62,500 bases of DNA from Botryococcus braunii. Lineage: Eukaryota; Chlorophyta; Trebouxiophyceae. A program made the translations under genes and the position numbers. The notes under the pieces were generated by a model. It saw only the letters and a list, made by a program, of their open reading frames with translations, had not been told where the DNA came from and made no database searches. Each line of letters begins with the position of its first letter. Within the stretch, counting starts at the first letter, position 1. This document shows, piece after piece, positions 41,801 through 62,500 of this stretch. The stretch covers positions 290,107-352,606 of the forward strand of contig KV908374.1 in assembly GCA_002005505.1 (NCBI GenBank). The letters are read 5' to 3'.

Positions 41801-42758
41801 AGCTGCCAAGGCTGACTACTGCGCCCTTGTTCCTGATTTCGATGCGGCGCTCTTCGAGGATCCGGATTTTGTCCGCAGCAAAGTGCAAGCCCGGCTGTCC
41901 AAACCCTTGTCTCACCGCGCATACCAGGAGGTTCTTGATGACCCTGCTCGCTCGGATCGCGACCGTGCTGTGCTCCAATCTCTTACACAGCCGGGAGCGT
42001 CTGATTGGCTGCTGGCTCTCCCAGTTCCCCATTTGCAGCAAACCTTGCCCCCAGAGTCGTTCCGCTGCCGCCTTCAATACCAGCTCTTGATCCCCATTTT
42101 CCACCCTGGCTCCCAATGCCCGTGCTGCTTGAGGGAGTTGGATGTCTGGGGCGACCACGCGGTCCACTGCACCTCAGGGGGGGATGTTGCCATTGTCGGC
42201 CGACATTACTCCGTTCGTAACGGCCTGGACGCTGTCCTTACCTCAGCTCGTCAGCGGGTCACCCGGGAACCCGCCTTTCCCACCCCTGTCCCTGGCCAGG
42301 AGCGCCGTCGCGCAGACCTCCGCCTCCATGCGTGGGAGGAGGGGCGTGACCTTTATATCGACATCGTTGGCTCTTCCCCACTCACAGTTGCCAACTTGCT
42401 GCACTTCGTGCCGGGTGGGGCCGCCGCGCGCGCTGCCCAAGACAAGCAGACCCGCTATGCTGTCTTGTTGTCGCGTCAGCAGCCGCCTGTGGCTTTCCAA
42501 GCCTTCGCTTTTGAAACATTGGGAGGGTTGCATGCTGATGCGCTGGCCTTGTTGCAGAGGCTCCAGGGGCTTTTGAACCAAGCCATCATTGCTCAAGAAG
42601 ATGTGGAGGGATATTTTGTCATTCGTCGGGTCAGTTTCATCATTGCGGCGGCTGTGGGTCGCCAGCTGGCCGCTCGCCGGGTGTGACTCATAGCTTGACA
42701 CATTGGGGGTTTGGGTCCCTGAACATTGGGCTGGTCTTTTTTACTCCACTCTTGTAAC
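38894..42758 (+). mobile_element. non-LTR retrotransposon copy 4 (full length)
   Basis: Full-length unit with four 5' monomers, ORF and 3' UTR. It ends CTCTTGTAACAGCAGAAGAAG, after which unrelated sequence begins. One C is missing near 39935 compared with copy 3. Confidence 0.95.
39481..42686 (+). pseudogene. retrotransposon protein of copy 4, one-base frameshift
   Basis: ATG 39481 aligns with 31316. A C-run of four instead of five (39933-39936) shifts frame, so the first frame ends at 39963. The downstream frame (open from before 40053 to 42686) carries complete RT, knuckle and endonuclease motifs. One Met to Leu change occurs before the knuckle. The frameshift lies in the Pro-rich linker between finger and RT. 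Confidence 0.92.
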
Positions 42759-43704
42759 AGCAGAAGAAGTTACATCTGTCCAGCCACGAGGGCATGATGA
42801 GATGTCCACAACACACACACAAGCCAAAACTAGGAAGTGGCCAAGCGAAGAGCGAAAGCATAACTGAGCAAACGAAAAGGGGAAGGAAGGGGGGATAAGG
42901 GGGGGGGGGGGGGGGTGGGCACCCACAGACGTGGCTGCGGCCAAGTCACCGTAGGCGGCGTAAATGCGGAAGCGGGTTCCCATGGGAAAGCCCTCTCCGA
43001 CTCGGAGAGGGCTTTCTTGTGGGGTTTGCGAATTTCCTGTAAATGTATTAACAGTCCAAAGGTTCGCCGAACTAGGGATTGTCCATTTTCCTCTTTCCGC
43101 CCCAAATATATATAAGATATTTTCTTCGCAACCGGCCTTTCCCGAATATGTGACACAGTCAACCATGAAGACCGTTGTTAACAAGCCTTTGTTAGCATCA
43201 CGGCAAAGAAGGATTTTTAGTCGCAAATCAATTGCAATCAATTTTCTTCACCTTTAGCGGAAGAAGGTTGTTGGAAGGCCCTGGTGCGCGGAGGAGTTTT
43301 CTTTGAATCTGTATCTTTCTTTAAAATATTCGAAAAACAACCTATTTCGCAGGTATTCTATTCGAAATTCGATCCCGACGTGCGAGGAAACTATGCCCGC
43401 ATAAACAATCCGATAGCACTTCATTTCAAAATATGTTCGGTGCCTCTATTGCGACTGTCACTGTTATCCTGTCCCTTTGAAGCTACAGTCCATGGTCTTG
43501 TCGCCCGCATGTGAAGGATAATGGCTTGCCCTTGTTGCCGCTGGTCAAACAGCAACTTAGTATTAAGCATGGATAATCGTCAAGAAGAAAGTCATCAACC
43601 TGAGCGAGCTAACCTCGGGGCTTCAGGCTGGACGGCTCCTCGCCGGAAGTTTGCTTTTCCATATTACATCAACACCAAATTGCTTTCATCGCATGTGAAA
43701 AGGG
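42759..43704. other. flank between retrotransposon array and AT-hook gene
   Basis: Contains a G-rich tract (42897-42918) and a 15-bp-stem hairpin (42986-43016). Probable promoter and 5' UTR of the AT-hook gene. An ATG at 43568 opens a frame (MDNRQEESHQPER) that does not join simply to the 43705 frame. Confidence 0.45.
42986..43016. repeat. near-perfect hairpin, 15-bp stem and 1-nt loop
   Basis: GAAAGCCCTCTCCGA, C, then the exact complement TCGGAGAGGGCTTTC. It lies about 700 bp upstream of the AT-hook gene start. Confidence 0.9.
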
Positions 43705-48638
<4,934 letters not shown>

Positions 48639-49105
48639 ACAGGGGCTCGGGGTCCTCCTTGGGCATTAGAAAAAGCGTAACGTGTGCATGGCCTGGGACC
48701 CGGCAGGGGTTCGGGTCGTCCTTGGGGCACTACTGTAAATTCAAGGGGTTACTTTTGAGAGGGAGAGGGAGGGGAGAAAGCATACGAGGCTCTCGAGTTC
48801 GAAGTTTGGCAGAGGTACAGGCAGTGTATGAGAACAGGAGAGAGTCGCTGAGACTGTTCAGGGGTCCACCTTGTGGACTGGGAGTGGTGTTCTTTCTTTT
48901 TGGAGCCGCGGGCTTGTGCCTGATGGTTGAAGCCGCTCCTTTAATTTTTTTGCCCTCCCGTGCTTTTATTTATGTTTGCCGGGGGGGAGCAGAAGCTGGG
49001 GCTCTGTGTGCATTAACGCAGGGGTAGGTGTCCTCAGATCTATGACTACTCCCGTGGGACCATTTGCACGAAATTGTCAACGCAATAATGCTGATGTCAG
49101 GCCGC

Positions 49106-49109
<4 letters not shown>

Positions 49110-49194
<85 letters not shown>

Positions 49195-49200
49195 TGTGTG
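49110..49200. repeat. (GT)n microsatellite
   Basis: About 90 bp of GT between the AT-hook gene and the 2OG dioxygenase gene. Confidence 0.97.
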
Positions 49201-50722
49201 TTCTGTTTATTTTTGGGTCTCGTAGCAAGCTCGTGGCAGGCGGTTGAGATTGAAGTCCCAGCCTTACCGGGGGCAGGGGGCTGGGCGGAAGGGAAGGGGG
49301 ATTGGATCCTCTTTATGCCAGATGAAATGGACACGGGTGTGTTGCTGTACTACTGCAGGATGTGGGCACGGATGGTTTCAGGTGTATGGCAGCCTCAGTT
49401 CGGGCAACGAATGGAATGTTCAGAGGCAGGGGTACCAATGATCTGTCATCGGGCACTATCTGGTTGGTTTGCTTCGGAGTAGGCTCTTTGCATCGGCATG
49501 TTGTGCAGGCCTTGATGCAACTAGCCGACATTTGGAGCCGCCACTGTCTATCCCCCCCCCCCCCCCCGGCGGCATGTGCATTTGTTGTATTACATCCTGG
49601 GCCTTCTCAAATTTGGTATCTATGTCCAGTCTTGCTAGCATTTCCGATCAACATTGACATGCACTGCTGCTGCTCTGTGTCTGCCTACAGGGTGAAAACT
49701 GCCCTTTCTTGTGCAATTTTTGCCCTGTAGGTAGCGTTCAAACCTTTGACCTGATGCGTGCCCATTGCACCTGTACGTATCCTTCTGCAATTGTGCCTTA
49801 TGTTTCTAAAACACGACTTGTTCTTTTTAGAATTACTGTACTGAAGTGCTTGGGGAGTGCAATCAAAGTCGATCACCTCCCTAGTGGTAAGTACATCCGC
49901 TGCGGGGTAGCGGTCTGTACTGCCGTCTTCAACTTTCCCATGGAAAGTCCTCTGTATAGTTGAAGAAGACAACTTTATGGGTTGTCTGTATTTTTTTGGG
50001 GCCCCACCGAACATTACTGGGGGACAGTCTGCCATGCCTGGAGTGCCAGGCAGAATTCCCAACCTGGTTAAAGAAGTGTTTGAAACCCTGTTGGGGGTAT
50101 GTTCTGATGAAGGCTATACATGCTTCAAATAAGAATTAAGTAGATCATACCCCATGATTGTGTGTGGTGGGTGTCTGTACGTAGACCTCCATCTCTTGTA
50201 CAATGTTCAAATTGTAGACGTGAATGGAAAGAGTAAATGGCAAGAGGCAATGTAGGGAGGAAAGACGGAAGGGAGGAAAGTCAAAAAAAAGGGGGGAATG
50301 GGAGGCGAAGGGATGGAGGCAGCGACAAAGCGGTTGTTGGGATATTTTATCCGTGTGTGCGTAGTGTGCCAATATTGGTAGGGTCTCCAGTATTGTATGA
50401 TGTGAACGGTAAGGTCTTACTGCAAGAAACGCTGCATGTTCACGCGTACCATGGATGATTCGTTTGTGTTCTGTATTGCTGAGCCGGCATGCCTTCATAG
50501 GCTCGGCATCTTGAGACGCTGTATAGGGTAAAAGAGCTTTTTCAAAACGATTAGAAAACGTCGTATGCAGGAATGCAGGAATTGGAGTTGCACAGCAGTC
50601 TACAGCCAACATCAATCTGTATGTGACAGGACCACATCTACCAGCTATTCGGGCCTCTCTTGGAAATCACCCTGTTTCCAACCTATTATGGATGCAACTC
50701 TGCAAGGATATGCCTTGTACAC

Positions 50723-50818
50723 AAGCTAGCAAGCATACAACCCCTGTTGTCATCCCAGAGACGAATGTACGCACATTCGTCTGTGGGATGATCAATAAGG
50801 TTCTATGCTTGCTAGCTT
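50723..50818. repeat. 96-nt imperfect hairpin (46-bp arms, 4-nt loop)
   Basis: The left arm begins AAGCTAGCAAGCATA and ends GACGAATGT. The right arm begins ACATTCGTC and ends TATGCTTGCTAGCTT. Internal mismatches are confined to one 7-nt bulge and two single positions. It is the size of a plant microRNA precursor or a tiny MITE; the sequence does not decide. Confidence 0.88.
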
Positions 50819-50887
50819 CACATTGACGCCTGTCCAGGAGCTTGGTGGACTGGGGTAACAACATATGCTGGTCAAAAAAGGTCAATT

Positions 50888-51015
50888 CTCACGGATATTG
50901 CAATGCCAATCATGCCAGAGACCCTTCCCGTGCCCGGCACTACCGCAGGGACCTCACGGATACTGCTATGCCGATCGATTCAGAGACCCTTCCCATGCCC
51001 GGCACTACCTCGTGA
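50888..51015. repeat. 65-bp tandem duplication
   Basis: CTCACGGATATTGCAATGCC at 50888 recurs, slightly diverged, at 50953. Both copies contain AGAGACCCTTCCC and TGCCCGGCACTACC. Confidence 0.9.
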
Positions 51016-51407
51016 CGAAATCGAAGACTCACCACTTCGTCTCAAATGCTAGGTATGCAGCCAGGCTTCCCGAAAGTATAGCACACCTTCAAAGCGCCCT
51101 CAAATGCCGCACATCCCTCCCGACATCCAGGTCAATATGGAGAGCTTCACAGTGGGCCGCTTGCTAACTCCTGTGCCTAACGCACGCGCGAAGGCCGTCA
51201 GGAAGGCATGAGTTGGTGAAAGCACGGCATCATTGGGCCAAGGGGCATGTGGTGCAACCCAAATGCCAAAAATGTATGCCGAAATGCAACCCCCCCCTCT
51301 CCCCCCAACCTCCCCACCTGTGAGAGGGGGGGGGGGGGGATGGATTGCAGGTGGAATGGAATTCATTCAGCCTGGATTAGTCAGGGGAGGGGCCTGTCTG
51401 ACGGCAT

Positions 51408-54020
<2,613 letters not shown>

Positions 54021-54921
54021 GGTCGTAAGTGAACAGGGCGTAACATTTGATATGAACCGTACGGAGCCAGTTGCAATTTGAAAAGAACCAATCTGACGGA
54101 ATGGCCTAAACTACGTACACGACCATGCCTAGATCGTGACCGAACGAGTCAACAGCATCAGGTGTCTATTCAGAAAATGGTCATCACGTCAGCTTTCATC
54201 AGAGATACACATTGATGATCGTGTTCCTGTTCAAGTGCCCGTCAGTGCGGCAATCTTTTGCTGAAGTGTACAGCACCACCGTACTGCAGGTCCAAGGTCA
54301 AACGAGTTGGGAATGCTTTGCCCTGCGCAACTCAGCCCTTGCTAGTAGTCTCAATGTTGTACCTTTACTTACCTTCTCGCTTCTTTTCTCTTCATTGAGT
54401 AAGTGGCGTCTGTGAACACTAGTAGTTTTTGCCGTAAATAGGGATTGTACGTGACAAAGGTGGCAATCAAGCATCAAAGTATTTTCCTGATACTTTTGAA
54501 GTGGATGTTCAAGTTGATTACCACTTCCTGGAGTGAGATTATTAGTCTTGGTTACAAACCAGACATTGAGTAAAGAGGGGGTCCGGGCTGTCGACGAGGT
54601 GAATAGAGGGATGAGCGAGACTGAAAGGCCTGAAGGCAGGAGTGCATTGCAAATCAGGTAATCAATGCACAAACCCTCGCCTTTGGCGTGTTCTACCCCC
54701 TGTTTGTGGGTGCGGGGAACGGGCGCCGTGCTGCACTGGAAGCTTCAGTCTTCAGCTGTACTATGTGTTACCAGCGGATTTTTTCCGATTGATTATAGTA
54801 TATTGGTGACGTTGTCATCGCATATCTGACGACTTTACACCATACACATGCTTCTGCTTTCTGCACGGAAGCTTGGAAGCCTCCGATTCCAATATGACCA
54901 CAGACTGTCGTGTTCAGAACT
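54021..54921. other. intergenic, divergent-promoter region
   Basis: No gene recognised. The dioxygenase (-) and RRP46 (+) start codons point away from here, so both promoters probably lie in this 0.9 kb. A minus-strand open frame of 124 aa (54672-54298) shows no domain. Confidence 0.45.
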
Positions 54922-58955
<4,034 letters not shown>

Positions 58956-60822
58956 TTACTGGGGGCAATGCCCTCCCAACACAGCGGCAGGGCCAGGAGT
59001 CGACATTCAAAGGTAGAAGTGAAATATATCAGTCGCAGGGCCCTGATGCCCGAAAAGTCACGTGTTGCCATCCGAATGGCCGCAGGAGTCGACTTTTAGG
59101 TACAGAGAATGCAGAGGGGAAGGCCAGATCTGGCCCAACGGGGGTTCGGAAGGTTGCGAGGATGGAAGACCATTCTTCTCTCTTTGTTTATGTAGGGTCA
59201 TGTTGTGCACGCGTTTTGTGGGGGGAGAGGGAGAGGGAGGGAGGGGGGGGGGAGAGAGAGACTTCTGAAGACACCCAGTAGCGATTGTATGTGAGAAGAA
59301 CAGTTTTGTGAGGCATGCACTTGGCATCAGGATGGAATGCTATATTAAGTTGATTAGTGGCAAGGTAAGACAGACATTTGAATTGGAAGTGGACTTTCGC
59401 TTCAGTTTGAAAGTTGTTGAAGTTACAGTGTAACTTCAACAACAGGCCGTGTAACTTACACGGCCCTACCTGACTCTTTGGAAGAGTGTGCAGGATCATC
59501 AAGGCCCATTCTTCAGAAATGGCGCTTTTAAAGAAATGTGCATGCTGCAAGCATGTCTTGCACCAGAAAGCGCAGTGCATACGGGCAAGACAACCAGCAA
59601 AATTGCTTATAAATCATTTGCTCCTGAAACAGCCCCCTTGTGTATTCAAATGCCATGATAGAGCTCGCAGGGGGCCTTAACTTTTGCCCCCGTCACATAT
59701 GTATTTCGGAAGACTCTGCGTCTGGTTAACCCTATCTTTTGGAGTTTTTCTTGAGCCAGCCTGTGTTACATGTCATGATGTAGGCTGCTGCGTCCTTTCC
59801 CACTGCTTGGGCATTAGGTGACCTTGTCCATGGTGGATTATGCTAGGTTGAACATTTGCAGTAGGAATAAATTTTACTTCTTTATATGAGTTACATGTTT
59901 TGTCGAATTCTGCATGCAAGAACCTGCTACCGCCTCAGAAAAGCACAACCTTTCCTGAGGAAGAATTCGATTTTGATCGGTACCTCGATGGCACACCTAG
60001 GGGTCTCGAGAGGTTCTTAAGACCCTTGCCACAGAAGGCTACCCTACTAGCCAAAGCATACGCTTTCAGCCTTCAGCCATGCTTCTTCCTGTGCTGAGTT
60101 GCCCCCAACTGTGTCCTTCCTGTGCCCTTAATGCGAAGGGTTCAAAGTCAACTTGAATTTGGGATCCCGTCAAGTGCCCCCCAGTTGGGCAGTCTGAAAA
60201 CTCTCCTTCTTCGCTGTGGGTTCCCATGCGAAAAAGGATATGGAATCCCACGGTGTACCATACATGCACGGTTGTCACAAAGTTTTCACCGTGAACAATC
60301 CGGTACTGGTCTAATGTATGCACTCCAATGGGATCAGCCCAGTATACATGTGTCTTTTCATATGACCCTCATTCCAGGAGATGACCTAATCTCATGGAGC
60401 CTCGACTAGAATAGACCAAGCTTGCATCTCATCAGGGCCTTTGGGCTGGGTTGAATTCTTTCTTCATTCAGTGCAAGTATAAAATGGTTTACGTGACTCA
60501 CATTTCAATCGCGGTGTTTCCACTTCATGGACTGCGTCGCACGTGGCTATAAACATGCCTCGCATGAAGCGGGCACATCGACACAGTTTGAATCCGTCAG
60601 CGGGGAAAGGCGCAACTGGCGTTCCAAACATTCCTCCTAGCCAGCTTTCTTTGAGTAGAAACTTCAAAACTTCTGCTGATCCAAGAGAAATCTAATCTGG
60701 CGGCACAGTTTTTCTGGAAGATCGCAAGGCGCCAAACGTCCCATCGTTGTCCTGTTGTTCTCGAAAAGTCTGCAGTAGTGCTGTCGTGCTGCAAGTTTTG
60801 TCCTTCTTTAAACGCACTTAGA
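58956..60822. other. 1.9 kb between RRP46 and dUTPase genes
   Basis: No gene recognised. Contains a G-rich GA stretch (59218-59262), an adjacent pair of hairpins (59413-59465) and the presumed dUTPase promoter. Short open frames near 59520 and 59900 have no recognisable domain. Confidence 0.45.
59413..59465. repeat. two adjacent hairpins
   Basis: The first has a 14-bp perfect stem (GTTGTTGAAGTTAC with 3-nt loop). The second has an 8-9 bp stem (GGCCGTGT...ACACGGCC) one base later. Both loops neighbour the shared word GTAACTT. Confidence 0.85.
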
Positions 60823-61415
60823 ATGGCAACTCCACTGTCCGTTAACACCGGAATTATGAATTTCTCGGCGTCAAAGGAAAACGTCAGCGCTTCACCCCCA
60901 CAAAAGGCCCCCAGGGTAGACGTCAGCGAGAGGTTCCGGGTTAAAAAAATTTCAGAAGATGCTACATTGCCCAAACGTGGCTCAGAAAAAGCAGCAGGGT
61001 ATGACTTGAGCAGGTAAACTGAGGCCCCTTCGAACCACTTGAGCATGGAGAAGCCGCTCGTGTTGTCACATGTCATGGCTAGTGCTAAGGTCCATACATG
61101 TTTAGATAAGTAATGTAAGATGGCATGGCCGTCATATGCTTCCACTCCAGGGTGCCAAGTTTCAAGTTGCCTGCATCTCTTACAAAGTGTTCTCTTGCAA
61201 CAGCTCTGTGGACGCGGTCGTCCCTGCACGGGGAAAAGCAGTCATCAAGACAGGGCTTGTGATTGCTATCCCATCTGGGACGTATGCTCGCATCGCGCCA
61301 CGATCTGGGCTCGCCGTAAAGAACTTCATAGACACCGGTGCAGGGGTTGTTGATGAAGACTACAGAGGCGAAGTGGGCGTGGTTCTCTTCAACCATAGTG
61401 ATGTTGACTTCATAG
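60823..61415 (+). CDS. DUT: dUTP diphosphatase (dUTPase), 5' part, continues beyond the window
   Basis: Hydrolyses dUTP to dUMP and pyrophosphate, keeping uracil out of DNA and feeding dTMP synthesis. Exon 1 is 60823-61013 and exon 2 is 61204-61415, joined in phase 2. The N-terminus ([19 protein letters not shown]) is Ser/Ala-rich and could be a targeting extension. Motif 1 is AAGYDLSS across the splice, followed by [14 protein letters not shown]. Motif 2 is PRSGLAVKN. Motif 3 is [17 protein letters not shown], with the Asp that activates water and the Tyr that excludes ribose. The exon ends at 61415 (AG/GTATGC). Motifs 4 and 5 are not in the remaining 1.1 kb, which is mostly microsatellite, so they should lie past 62500. 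The minus-strand ORF over exon 1 is a shadow. Confidence 0.95.
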
Positions 61416-61638
61416 GTATGCCAAGGGCTGTTTAATGTATTTTCAGTTGCATTTGGTGACTCATGGTGCATAGATACACATATTTTGGAAGTAGTTTTTT
61501 GGATGAAGCTAAGAAGTCAACACAGGGGAACACAGCTACGGCGTCAAACTTTGAACCTCCTCCACTGCTTTAAGTTTGCAATGGCTGATGCAATTTGGAA
61601 ACTCTGTATGTTGCTTTGGTTGTGGGTGCATAAGCGCA

Positions 61639-61736
61639 CACACACACACATGTGTGTGTGTGTGTGTGTGTGAGTGTGTGTGTGTGTGCGCGCGCGCGCG
61701 CCCGCGCGCATGCGTGCGTGCGTGTGCACAGGGGCG

Positions 61737-61781
<45 letters not shown>

Positions 61782-61783
61782 CC

Positions 61784-61828
<45 letters not shown>

Positions 61829-61912
61829 TCTGTGGGTGGGGGGGGGGGGTTTGTGGGTGTGTGTGGGTGTGTATCTCACACACAGACACACACACACACA
61901 CACACACACACG

Positions 61913-62008
<96 letters not shown>

Positions 62009-62020
62009 ATGCGTGCGTGT

Positions 62021-62056
<36 letters not shown>

Positions 62057-62100
62057 GTGCGTGCGTGCGTGAGGGCATGTGTGTGTGTGTGTGTGTGTGT

Positions 62101-62170
<70 letters not shown>
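61639..62170. repeat. compound CA/GT/CG/GA microsatellite cluster in dUTPase intron
   Basis: Roughly 530 bp of alternating blocks: CA, GT, CG, GT, G-run, CA, GA, GT. The CA and GT halves are complementary, so the region can fold into a very large hairpin. Confidence 0.95.
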
Positions 62171-62171
<1 letters not shown>

Positions 62172-62500
62172 CATGAGTATCTGTCTGTCTCCTTGTTTCT
62201 GCACCTTTCAATATAGCATTTCAATGCTCAGATCAGCTCCTACCTTCTTGCACTGTCCTTTCCTGCCATATTCACCTTCCCACCTGTGGCTTACACACGA
62301 CCTGTTCCCTTCAGCGCTTTGTGGAGAATTTTGTGGTGGTTTTAGCTTCACTGTTCTGTCTCTGAGTTGTGCCCATGAAGTGAAACATTTGAAATCAATG
62401 GTTGAAGACCAAGTGGTCAGAAGGCAAGGCTTGCTGAACCTTCTGACAGGCTACTGAAGCCTTTGTCCTCATGTAGTCATTCAACGCTACACTGGGTAAG

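Larger units (their letters stand above)
48639..51407. other. 2.8 kb without a recognisable gene
   Basis: Holds the 3' flank of the AT-hook gene, a GT microsatellite, a 96-nt hairpin and a 65-bp duplication. Several short open frames (49240-50130) show no domain I can name. Confidence 0.45.

Noticed and set aside
29609..42758. LTR retrotransposon interpretation of the repeated units
   Set aside because: No protease, integrase or RNase H order and no direct LTR pair within a unit; YLDD RT with knuckle and restriction-like endonuclease fits a non-LTR element.
60597..61229. 210-aa minus-strand ORF
   Set aside because: Antisense to dUTPase exon 1 and part of its intron; no domain of its own.

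Overview
This is a window of a nuclear eukaryotic genome. Six spliced protein-coding genes are recognisable, almost all with GT-AG introns and matching codon phases. The BRCT protein resembles a plant-type family, there is a plant COMT-type O-methyltransferase, and one retrotransposon family has an algal/early-plant style architecture. Together these suggest a streptophyte (charophyte alga or bryophyte grade), but the exact lineage cannot be fixed from the sequence alone. Very long AC, AG and ACAT microsatellites fill introns and intergenic DNA. No tRNA, rRNA or CRISPR array was seen.

Layout, left to right. A multi-BRCT DNA-damage/transcription-type protein lies on + (839-7254). A complete seven-exon glyoxalase II gene lies on - (10048-7878), tail to tail with it. 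Then come about 5 kb with no convincing gene (10.05-15.3 kb). A family-2 O-methyltransferase gene lies on - (27808-15297); its very long introns hold minisatellites, microsatellites and a 2.28 kb inverted repeat (17.43-19.71 kb).

From 29.6 to 42.76 kb there is a head-to-tail array of four near-identical non-LTR retrotransposon copies (one 5'-truncated, three near full length). The encoded protein has an N-terminal C2H2 finger, a reverse transcriptase, a Cys/His knuckle and a restriction-like endonuclease motif. Every copy junction lies in GAA/AAG-rich simple sequence. Copy 2 has the only fully intact ORF.

The right third holds a five-AT-hook protein (43705-48638, +), a 2-oxoglutarate/Fe(II) dioxygenase (54020-51408, -), the exosome subunit RRP46 (54922-58955, +) and the 5' part of a dUTPase gene that leaves the window (60823 onward, +).

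The host genes do not form a pathway. They are neighbouring housekeeping and metabolic loci: DNA repair, methylglyoxal detoxification, methyl transfer, chromatin binding, hydroxylation, RNA decay and dUTP removal. The most unusual content is the retrotransposon array: GAA-associated junctions, a 5' UTR built from four repeated monomers, a strand-switch duplication in copy 3, and older relatives of the same family inside the inverted repeat at 17-20 kb.
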